NCBI GenBank assembly: GCA_946479055.1
Contig: CAMLEX010000283.1
Location: forward strand, 1-6,783
Direction: 5' to 3'
Length of the DNA stretch: 6,783 bases
Origin: an uncultured Bacteroidota bacterium
GTDB taxonomy: Bacteria; Bacteroidota; Bacteroidia; Chitinophagales; Chitinophagaceae
Positions 1 to 5,525 of this stretch are shown in pieces (the stretch's first letter is position 1; each line of letters begins with the position of its first letter). The notes beneath the pieces were generated by a model. It saw only the letters and a list, made by a program, of their open reading frames with translations. It was not told where the DNA came from and searched no databases. The position numbers and the translations under genes are program-made.

Positions 1-1350
1 GAATGGCACCCATACTATGATGCTGGGAAAGTTGTGAAAATCCTGCATGATCTCATTCCATTCCATCCGAAAAATAGATTCAGATTCCTGGGTTCTTTCT
101 TTGTCTGTAGCACCGCCATAAACACCGGGACGGGATTCCCATCTATTTCCCAAATCACCGCTCGGCATATCCTGCCAAACCAGCATCCCCATCCTATCGC
201 AGTAATAATACCAACGGGCTGGCTCTACTTTCACATGCTTTCGAATCATGTTGAAGCCCATCGCTTTTGTTTTTTCAATATCAAATTTCAGGGCCTCATC
301 CGTTGGTGCTGTATATAAACCATCGGGCCACCAGCCCTGATCTAATGGGCCGTATTGAAAAACGAATTGATCATTCAACAACATTCTTTGAATGCCATTT
401 TTATCAGGCTTCATGGATACTTTGCGCATGGCAAAATAACTCTTTACCTCATCCACTACTTTTCCTTTGCGCAGAATAGTATATTTTAAATCGTATAAAA
501 AAGGATTGTCCGGCGACCATAATTTTGGATCAAGAACAGTCAAAGAACCTTCGTTATTGGCAGCTACAGTTTGTTCTGCAATTTTTGTTTCACCATCCCA
601 AGCGGTGATCATTACCTGATCACCAGCTTGTATGTTTTCAATCTTGGCATTTACACGAATCAATTTTTGATCAATATCCGGTGTTTGCTTTGTTTCAGCA
701 ATATAGGTTTGCGGAACTGTTTCCAACCATACCGTTTGCCAAATACCGGTAACAGGAGTGTACCAGATACCATGAGGATTTTTAATTTGTTTACCTCTTG
801 GCTGGGGGCCATCATCGGAGGGATCCCATACACGAATAGCAATTTCCTGTTTTGATCCTTTATTTAACGCTTTCGTAATATCAATTGAAAACGGATCATA
901 GCCGCCCTGGTGGGTACCAACTTCTTTCCCATTTACAAAAACAGTACATAACCAATCTACCGCACCAAAATGCAAGAGAATATTTTTGTTTTTTCTATTG
1001 GAAACAGATATGGATTTTTTATACCAGAGAACGCTATCCTTACCTACAGTTTTTCCTACACCTGATAAAGCTGATTCTACTGCAAACGGAACAAGTATAG
1101 AACCTTGTGTTGTTGCAGGAATCATTTGTTGTTCCTTAGGTAAAATTGAATATTGCCAGAGTCCATTCAGGTTTGTCCAATCATTCCGAACTAAATGTGG
1201 CCTGGGATATTCAGGCAATGGTTGGGCCGGAATGATTTTTTCCGCCCAGGATGTAGTGATCCTGCCTTTTACTATTTGCCAATCTTGTTGTGCCTGGAGT
1301 GTAGATCGAAAAAGAACAAAAGAAAAAAAGAGGTAACAAATTTGTTTCAT
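1..1350 (-). CDS. Glycoside hydrolase family 2 protein, secreted, partial (C-terminus lies outside the window)
   Basis: Reading the minus strand from the ATG at 1348-1350 gives 450 codons without a stop, running off the left edge. Residues 1-20 look like a signal peptide: Lys2, a Phe/Leu/Val-rich core, then Leu-Gln-Ala before Gln-Gln. The protein therefore probably acts in the periplasm or beyond. Domains follow GH2 order: a jelly-roll sugar-binding domain (about 50-212, with NLNGLWQYS and a GIW..VWLE end), an Ig-like domain (about 215-312) and the start of a TIM barrel from about 320. Barrel motifs are MGFNMIRKH (364-372), YYYCDRMGMLVWQDMP (381-396) and FPSIIVWVPF (441-450). In GH2 enzymes the last is normally followed by Asn-Glu, the acid/base, so the cut falls just before the catalytic residue. 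GH2 includes beta-galactosidases, beta-mannosidases and beta-glucuronidases; the substrate cannot be told from this half. It is the only gene on its side of a 556 bp gap. Confidence 0.9.
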   Translation of the reverse strand, partial: MKQICYLFFSFVLFRSTLQAQQDWQIVKGRITTSWAEKIIPAQPLPEYPRPHLVRNDWTNLNGLWQYSILPKEQQMIPATTQGSILVPFAVESALSGVGKTVGKDSVLWYKKSISVSNRKNKNILLHFGAVDWLCTVFVNGKEVGTHQGGYDPFSIDITKALNKGSKQEIAIRVWDPSDDGPQPRGKQIKNPHGIWYTPVTGIWQTVWLETVPQTYIAETKQTPDIDQKLIRVNAKIENIQAGDQVMITAWDGETKIAEQTVAANNEGSLTVLDPKLWSPDNPFLYDLKYTILRKGKVVDEVKSYFAMRKVSMKPDKNGIQRMLLNDQFVFQYGPLDQGWWPDGLYTAPTDEALKFDIEKTKAMGFNMIRKHVKVEPARWYYYCDRMGMLVWQDMPSGDLGNRWESRPGVYGGATDKERTQESESIFRMEWNEIMQDFHNFPSIIVWVPF

Positions 1351-1906
1351 GCTACGGTTATTAATGATAGAATCTTTTTTATGGAATATGTACCGCTCAT
1401 AAAATCAGAACGTAGCGGTTTATATACAGTTGCTTAACGAAAACAATAATTGATTTTTCGACGCTAAAAATCTAATTCTCAACAGAAAGGTTGGCTGTCT
1501 CTGAAAAGTAATTTATGCTTTTGCGCCGGAATTTCCTAAAAAGTATCCTCTGGTTCAAGGTTCATCCTTTAGATAATTTTTTTTATATTCCAGTGGCTTC
1601 CCCCACTCTATACAACTCGGAAAGATTTTGAGTACGTGATGGATAGCATGAACATGGTTTAATTACCCCTGCTGTTTTTGTTGAGCTGAATTAATTTATA
1701 ATTTACCAAAAGATATAAAGACTGAAATTGGAAGAAGCTCTCACCCAAAAAATTGTACCCTGAATTTGTTAGAAAGCAATTCAAATTGTGCATATTAAAA
1801 TTAATGTTCAAAATCTATATCTACTTCGTTTTAAAAAATTGTAACTGTTGCTCATCTTCTTTATCCCATAAAAAGCACACATATTGTTGTACAAAGCAGG
1901 CCGGTA
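1351..1906. other. 556 bp AT-rich gap with no convincing gene
   Basis: This stretch separates the start of the GH2 gene from the end of the C40 peptidase gene, both on the minus strand, so it should hold the GH2 promoter and the peptidase 3' end. No reading frame here is both long and protein-like. A 35-codon open stretch on the minus strand (1558-1662) has no ATG and may be a decayed gene end. Upstream of the GH2 start there is a sigma70-like pair on the minus strand (TTGTTT at 1446-1441, TATAAA at 1424-1419, 16 bp apart), but it does not match the Bacteroidota TAnnTTTG form. ACCGCT (1392-1397) and AGCGGT (1414-1419) form a short inverted repeat in the same region. I see no clear hairpin plus T-run terminator after the peptidase gene. 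Confidence 0.6.
1558..1662 (-). pseudogene. Possible decayed coding remnant (35 codons, no start)
   Basis: On the minus strand, between an in-frame TAA (1665-1663) and a TGA (1557-1555), the sequence reads 35 codons with protein-like composition. It contains HAIHHVLKIFPSCIEWGKPL followed by a Tyr/Lys-rich tail ending in Lys-Asp-Glu-Pro. There is no ATG or GTG start that would make a sensible gene, and the flanking frames are broken. It could be the C-terminal scrap of a lost gene or chance. I do not recognise the family. Confidence 0.2.
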
Positions 1907-2674
1907 TTACCTGTAGCGTTTTATAACCCTTAAAGAATGGCTCCGCTTACCTGTATCGCTATTGATAATTCCCTTTTTATCAATCGTATCAATTCTCACT
2001 TTACCGGATGAATGAATGATCTGTTCATTCCCCAATAAAATACCTACATGGACGATTTCTTCCTTATCATCAAAAAAAGCGAGATCACCGCAAACAGTTT
2101 CTTTTAATTTATTTACCATCCTACCTTCCTGTGCCTGCTGCCAGGCATCTCTTGGAAGATCAATCCCCATCATTTTAAAATTAACCTGTACAAACCCGCT
2201 GCAGTCAACACCAAACATCGTACGGCCTCCCCATAAATACGGCGCATTCAGCCATTGAAATGTTAATTGCTTAATCAATTCTTCAGTGAAAGTTTGTTCG
2301 TTGCGTTTTCTGAATCCACCTTCCAATTGGTATGACAATTCACCAACCTTCCCTTGTCCATCCAGAAATGCAGGCAATGAAGAACCGCCAGGTACCTGTA
2401 TTTTCATTCCTTCAAGATGAATGGTATTAAAAAAATTGGAAGTCGCATACTGGCAATAGGTTTTTGCTTCTTCATCCTTTACTTCCTGCAGAAATGTATT
2501 CGTCATCCATCCTTCATACTCATCGTGCATACTGCGAATCTTTACCCAAAGGTTACCTTTTTGTTTCAGGACTTTTACCGCTTCACCAAACAATAACTGG
2601 TTGATCATTTCGCTTTGATGCCTCGCTTTTCTGCGTACCGGGGCCGCAGGTACTATCACTACTGCATAATCCAT
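1907..2674 (-). CDS. NlpC/P60 (C40) cysteine peptidase with N-terminal SH3b domain, YkfC-like
   Basis: The 255-residue protein has an N-terminal SH3b-like region (about 1-65, with QLLFGEAVKVL and WVKIRS..DEYEGWM), a linker with a second SH3-like part (about 75-120) and a C-terminal NlpC/P60 domain (about 130-255). The catalytic set is visible: Cys158 in GVDCSGF, His209 in VHVGILLG and His221 in IIHSSG. The 51- and 12-residue spacings fit a Cys-His-His triad, and WGG (148-150) precedes the Cys as usual. YkfC-type enzymes cut the bond between gamma-D-Glu and the diamino acid in free muropeptides. No signal peptide is evident: the N-terminus is MDYAVVIVPAAPVRRK, without a long hydrophobic core. 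A cytoplasmic role in peptidoglycan recycling is therefore the likeliest reading. The ATG at 2672-2674 fits the start of the SH3b domain. The gene is divergent from the sigma factor gene, 142 bp away. The family call is firm; exact substrate and location are inferred. Confidence 0.9.
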   Translation of the reverse strand: MDYAVVIVPAAPVRRKARHQSEMINQLLFGEAVKVLKQKGNLWVKIRSMHDEYEGWMTNTFLQEVKDEEAKTYCQYATSNFFNTIHLEGMKIQVPGGSSLPAFLDGQGKVGELSYQLEGGFRKRNEQTFTEELIKQLTFQWLNAPYLWGGRTMFGVDCSGFVQVNFKMMGIDLPRDAWQQAQEGRMVNKLKETVCGDLAFFDDKEEIVHVGILLGNEQIIHSSGKVRIDTIDKKGIINSDTGKRSHSLRVIKRYR

Positions 2675-2816
2675 AGCTTACTTTTATCGAAAATATCAAA
2701 ATGTTTTCTATCCCTTTGTTATGAATTTATGTCTTCTTTGCATCTTATATATTGATCCGCAAAGCCAAACTATATAAATCAGAGATGTTGTAAAACAAAA
2801 GACCTATTTTCCCTTT
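2675..2816. promoter_or_regulatory. Divergent intergenic region between the C40 peptidase and sigma factor genes
   Basis: These 142 bp lie between two outward-facing starts and must hold the promoters for both directions, unless upstream transcripts read through. No clean TTTG plus TAnnTTTG pair is visible. The nearest matches are TATTTTCG on the minus strand (2695-2688, close to the peptidase start and lacking a -33 element) and TATATTGA on the plus strand (2748-2755). Positions within the region are not assigned. Confidence 0.4.
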
Positions 2817-3428
2817 GTGAAGGCAGAAAAATACAACCATATCACCGACCAGGAACTGCTTCAAAACTATCAGGCCGACCATAATAGTGAATGGCTAGGC
2901 ATATTACTGCAACGCTATACCTTACTGCTGCTTGGTGTTTGCATGAAATACCTTAAAAATGAGGACGAAGCAAAAGACAGTGTACAACAGATTTTTTTGA
3001 AAGTGATACAGGAATTACAAAAGTATAAAGTTGAATATTTTAAGTCCTGGTTGTACATGGTGGCAAAAAATCATTGCCTGATGAAGCTCAGGGACAGGCA
3101 AAGCAAGATACCAACCGAACTAACGGAGAAGCTGATGGGTGCGCCGGAAGAAGAAACCGATTGGCAGGCACTGGTACAAACGGACTATACGCTGGAACTA
3201 ATGGAAATGGCCCTAAAAGAACTAAACCCTGAGCAGCAGCAATGTGTAACTTTGTTTTACCTGCAAAAGAAAAGTTACCAGGAGATCAGTGATACGACAG
3301 GGTTCAGCATGCTGCAGGTAAAAAGTTATATTCAGAATGGCAAACGCAATCTTAAACTGTTGATTGAAAAAAAACTAAAGAAGCCTCCTTCCGATCCCGC
3401 CTTTGGCGGGACAGGCTCTCCCCTTTAG
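2817..3428 (+). CDS. RNA polymerase ECF-type sigma-70 family factor, C-terminus extended by a repeat element
   Basis: The 203-residue protein would direct RNA polymerase to a specific promoter set. Region 2 spans about residues 28-95, with YLKNEDEAKDSVQQIFLKV (45-63) and FKSWLYMVAKNHCLMKLRD (75-93), the core-binding and -10 recognition part. Region 4 spans about 130-185, with LNPEQQQCVTLFYL and a helix-turn-helix including YQEISDTTGFSMLQVKSYI. There is no extra C-terminal domain. The start is GTG at 2817: no ATG lies in frame upstream near it, and the next in-frame ATG (Met43) would delete part of region 2. Residues 190-203 (PPSDPAFGGTGSPL) and the TAG stop are encoded by a palindromic element, so the ancestral protein probably ended near Lys189. 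The next gene begins 57 bp downstream on the same strand and encodes a membrane-anchored anti-sigma-like protein. That pairing suggests a sigma/anti-sigma operon. The target regulon is unknown. Confidence 0.92.
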   Translation: MKAEKYNHITDQELLQNYQADHNSEWLGILLQRYTLLLLGVCMKYLKNEDEAKDSVQQIFLKVIQELQKYKVEYFKSWLYMVAKNHCLMKLRDRQSKIPTELTEKLMGAPEEETDWQALVQTDYTLELMEMALKELNPEQQQCVTLFYLQKKSYQEISDTTGFSMLQVKSYIQNGKRNLKLLIEKKLKKPPSDPAFGGTGSPL

Positions 3429-3441
3429 GGAGGCCATCGGA
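3383..3441 (+). repeat. Compact palindromic (REP/MITE-like) element overlapping the sigma factor stop codon
   Basis: The stretch is much more GC-rich than its surroundings and holds nested inverted repeats. TCCCGCC (3395-3401) pairs with GGCGGGA (3405-3411) around a TTT loop. CTCCC (3418-3422) pairs with GGGAG (3428-3432) around CTTTA. An outer pair, TCCGAT (3390-3395) and ATCGGA (3436-3441), encloses both hairpins. GCCTCC (3383-3388) can also pair with GGAGGC (3429-3434), as an alternative to the second hairpin. No T-run follows, so it is not a standard intrinsic terminator. It could affect RNA stability or the sigma/anti-sigma expression ratio. Similar small GC-rich palindromes occur dispersed in Bacteroidota genomes, as far as I recall; only one copy is in this window. 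Confidence 0.7.
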
Positions 3442-3485
3442 GCACAAGGCCAATTTAATTTGAAAATTTTATCGCTTTCATAAAA

Positions 3486-3848
3486 ATGCCCGATAATTTA
3501 AAAGACATATTATCCCATCTTACTACAGAAATTGACCAGGAAACGCTATTGCTTTACCTGCAGGATAAACTTCCTTCAGAAAAAAAGCATGAAGTGGAAA
3601 AAACCCTTTCTGAAAATGAATTTGCAAATGATGCAATAGAAGGATTACAGCAATTCGGCGATAAAAAACAGATAGCTCATATGGTGGAAAGGTTAAATCG
3701 TGACCTGAAAAAGAAAGTGGAAAAGAAAAATGAACGAAGGAAAAAAATGAAACTGAAAGATCAGTCCTGGCTATATATAACCCTCTTTATTTTTATTCTT
3801 CTGATCGTTCTTAGCTATATGATCATTCACCGCATGATGCAAGAATAA
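3486..3848 (+). CDS. Small single-pass membrane protein, putative anti-sigma-like partner
   Basis: The 120-residue protein follows the ECF sigma gene by 57 bp and was probably cotranscribed with it. Residues 15-55 (IDQETLLLYLQDKLPSEKKH then EVEKTLSENEFANDAIEGL) resemble the short helical N-terminal segment found in Bacteroidota anti-sigma and related membrane proteins, where a YL.G.L..EE...E..L..D.F..DA.EGL pattern recurs. A Lys/Arg-rich stretch (about 73-91) precedes one membrane helix (about 95-114), and only about six residues follow it. By the positive-inside rule the N-terminal part is cytoplasmic. There is no His-x3-Cys-x2-Cys zinc motif; the protein contains no cysteine at all, so it is not a classical ZAS anti-sigma factor. 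It also has almost no periplasmic sensor. The anti-sigma role rests on gene order and the weak N-terminal pattern. It may instead be a membrane scaffold of unknown function. Confidence 0.75.
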   Translation: MPDNLKDILSHLTTEIDQETLLLYLQDKLPSEKKHEVEKTLSENEFANDAIEGLQQFGDKKQIAHMVERLNRDLKKKVEKKNERRKKMKLKDQSWLYITLFIFILLIVLSYMIIHRMMQE

Positions 3849-3867
3849 ATTCTCCTATCATTTATTT

Positions 3868-3896
3868 TTTGCTCTTTCAGAAAAATCGTAACTTTT
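3868..3896 (+). promoter_or_regulatory. Likely Bacteroidota-type promoter for the DoxX gene
   Basis: TTTG (3868-3871) and TAACTTTT (3889-3896) are separated by 17 bp. This fits the Bacteroidota primary sigma consensus of TTTG/TTG, about 17-23 bp, TAnnTTTG, with only the last G missing. Transcription would begin near 3903, giving a leader of about 30 nt before the ATG at 3933. It suggests that the DoxX gene is not wholly dependent on the sigma operon upstream. The spot is AT-rich, so a chance match is possible. Confidence 0.4.
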
Positions 3897-3932
3897 ATAG
3901 CCTTTTTTTACTGCTCTTTAAAATTACTTTTT

Positions 3933-4367
3933 ATGGGTACGCTACAACAACTTGAAAAATGGAGCACCACCCATCATCCCAGGTGGCTGGTATTTTTAAG
4001 GGTCATACTTGGTATATGTCTTATCCTGAAAGGCATATCATTTATGAGCGACACCGTACACCTTGAATCACTGCTAGCAGAAACAAGTATAACTAATTTA
4101 AGTGGCTGGATAGCTATTGTAATCACCTGGCTTCACCTGTTAGGTGGCTTCTTTATCATAGTTGGCCTTTTTACCAGAATCACCACCCTTTTACTAATAC
4201 CCATTCTATTAGGTGCTGTACTACTCGTCAATTTACCAAAAGGGATCTTTGCCCCTGGATCTGAATTTGGTTTTTCACTGGCTGTACTTATATTATTGAT
4301 CGTTTTTTTTATCGAAGGAGGAGGACGTTTATCACTTGATAATTATTTCTGGCCTAAACAAATATGA
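3933..4367 (+). CDS. DoxX family integral membrane protein
   Basis: The 144-residue protein has four likely membrane helices at about 18-38, 57-79, 82-100 and 112-129. Typical DoxX features are seen: a first helix with LRVILGICLILKGISF, the helix-2 stretch LLGGFFIIVGLFTR (69-82) and the C-terminal EGGGRLSLDNYF (128-139), which matches the family's end pattern. Its length is normal for the family. DoxX proteins lie in the cytoplasmic membrane; some are linked to quinone-related oxidation, thiol redox balance or oxidative stress, but most, including this one, have no assigned reaction. The gene lies 84 bp after the anti-sigma-like gene with a probable promoter in the gap. It ends directly against guaD: its TGA occupies 4365-4367 and the guaD stop occupies 4368-4370. 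Confidence 0.88.
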   Translation: MGTLQQLEKWSTTHHPRWLVFLRVILGICLILKGISFMSDTVHLESLLAETSITNLSGWIAIVITWLHLLGGFFIIVGLFTRITTLLLIPILLGAVLLVNLPKGIFAPGSEFGFSLAVLILLIVFFIEGGGRLSLDNYFWPKQI

Positions 4368-4847
4368 TCAATATCTTTTTTTTCCATTCCAATTTTTCCA
4401 TTGGGTAAACACCTCTTGTGCTAACGGATGCGGAAAATGGATAAATGGTATTTTCCGGTTACTCATTGCGGTACTGATCTCTTTGTAAATAAAGTCATCA
4501 TCAAATTCAATGGCAGCAGCATCCAATTTTGTGTTGGCATATACTACCCGTTGCGGCCTTGCCCAATAAATAGCACCCAGGCACATAGGACAAGGTTCAC
4601 AACTTGTATATATTTCACAATCAGTAAGCTGGTATGAATTTAATTGCCGGCAGGCATTTCGGATAGCCATTACCTCTGCGTGTGCTGTGGGGTCATTGGA
4701 GGAAATAACCATATTGCAACCCTCTCCCACTACCTCATCGCCCTTCACTACTATACATCCAAAAGGGCCGCCGTGCCCGTCCTGCATTCCTTTACGTGAT
4801 AGTTCGATAGCTCTTTCTAAAAATCTTCTATCTCTTTCAGTATTCAT
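4368..4847 (-). CDS. guaD: Guanine deaminase (cytidine deaminase fold)
   Basis: The 159-residue protein converts guanine to xanthine and ammonia in purine salvage and catabolism, in the cytoplasm. The zinc site is complete: His56 and the catalytic Glu58 in THAEV, then Cys86 and Cys89 in the PCPMC motif. The call as GuaD rather than a tRNA adenosine deaminase rests on close likeness to Bacillus subtilis GuaD along the whole length: GGPFG (26-30), SSNDPTAHAEV (49-59), YTSCEPCPMCLGAIYWARP (80-98), FDDDFIYKEI (115-124) and a C-terminal KK.Y end. The Asp pair in FDDD and the terminal Tyr159 match residues that shape the guanine site in the Bacillus enzyme, as I recall it. Length is within a few residues of that protein. 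The ATG at 4845-4847 is the natural start. The gene is convergent with the DoxX gene with no bases between the stop codons, and divergent from the unknown gene at 5025. No purine genes flank it. Confidence 0.92.
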   Translation of the reverse strand: MNTERDRRFLERAIELSRKGMQDGHGGPFGCIVVKGDEVVGEGCNMVISSNDPTAHAEVMAIRNACRQLNSYQLTDCEIYTSCEPCPMCLGAIYWARPQRVVYANTKLDAAAIEFDDDFIYKEISTAMSNRKIPFIHFPHPLAQEVFTQWKNWNGKKRY

Positions 4848-5024
4848 ATATGGATTCTATTATATAATGACGGTAAAATTGGGTATTCCCATTACTTATT
4901 CACAGTTTATCACCGACATCGTGCTCAATATGAAGTTAATATTAATTTTAGGTTAACTGGGGCTAATGCTAGTCAAAACTTCATACTTTTTGCCTGATTT
5001 CAAGACTTTTTAAAAACATTTGCT

Positions 5025-5513
5025 ATGAAATGGGAAACAGTTACTTCTTCCATCGGACAGACAGTTTATACCTTATGGAATAATGGACGAAAACTGAGCA
5101 CTCTTGTTTTTAATTCATCGTCAAATGCTGCAAGAATTGAATACGCTGACGAAAAGAGGGTGTTCCTGATTCGTGATGAAGGTTTTAGAAAAAACAAAAC
5201 CGTATTGAGGACCGAATATGGCATACGTATAGGCCATACAGGTTCGGAAAAAAATGAGAATTTCATTGTACTGAATAATGAACGTTATTTTTATTCGGTA
5301 GATGATAAAAAAGAACCTGCTGTTACCATTTATAAAGAATCCATTGATCGTCCTCTGGCTGTATGTGGCTTAGATATAAAGGATGATCTGCTGGCAAAAG
5401 CTGGATCCAGAAAACCATTGCAACAAAAAACTCTTTACAGCTTACTGATTGGTCTTTGCTGGTATTTATTTAATCCGGTAGAACCCGAAAAAACGTTGGG
5501 CTATAGTTTATAA
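5025..5513 (+). CDS. Hypothetical protein, beta-rich, unrecognised
   Basis: The 162-residue product is not recognised. It has alternating hydrophobic and polar stretches typical of beta strands, with recurrent patterns such as TVYTLWNNGRKLSTLVFN (13-30), ARIEYADEKRVFLIRDEGF (36-54), TEYGIRIGHTG (63-73) and FIVLNNERYFYSV (80-92). This resembles the repeated strand layout of small tubby/LURP-one-like beta-barrel proteins, but that is a guess from shape. Residues 136-149 (TLYSLLIGLCWYLF) are hydrophobic but short for a membrane helix, and no signal peptide is seen. The ATG at 5025 follows a TACTTTTTG run (4984-4992), which may be a -7 element, though no good -33 match lies upstream. The gene ends 12 bp from the stop of the convergent Mur ligase gene. 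Coding quality is reasonable: no competing long frame has comparable composition. Confidence 0.75.
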   Translation: MKWETVTSSIGQTVYTLWNNGRKLSTLVFNSSSNAARIEYADEKRVFLIRDEGFRKNKTVLRTEYGIRIGHTGSEKNENFIVLNNERYFYSVDDKKEPAVTIYKESIDRPLAVCGLDIKDDLLAKAGSRKPLQQKTLYSLLIGLCWYLFNPVEPEKTLGYSL

Positions 5514-5525
5514 TTAAGCAAGTCC

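Noticed and set aside
34..1437. Several plus-strand open frames of 70-116 codons across the left part of the window
   Set aside because: They overlap the continuous 450-codon GH2 frame on the minus strand and have unlikely compositions, so they are shadows.
1419..1446. Sigma70-like TTGTTT-16 bp-TATAAA on the minus strand before the GH2 gene
   Set aside because: It does not fit the Bacteroidota TAnnTTTG form, and the region is AT-rich, so it is not listed as a promoter.
1489..1511. GGTTGGCTGTCTCTGAAAAG, similar to ends of some insertion sequences
   Set aside because: No inverted partner, target duplication or transposase is seen in the window. It is mentioned only as part of the gap finding.
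1761..1783. Inverted repeat TGAATT / AATTCA
   Set aside because: Six AT-rich base pairs are too weak, and no T-run follows, so it is neither a terminator nor an operator with support.
1907..1958. Direct repeat TTACCTGTAGCG (1907-1918) and TTACCTGTATCG (1947-1958)
   Set aside because: Both copies lie in the coding end of the C40 peptidase and encode different residues. Twelve bases with one mismatch can arise by chance.
4428..4956. Plus-strand open frames opposite guaD (4428-4637 and 4687-4956)
   Set aside because: They lie antisense to the clear guaD gene. Their Pro/Ser/Thr-rich or Cys-rich composition fits a shadow frame.
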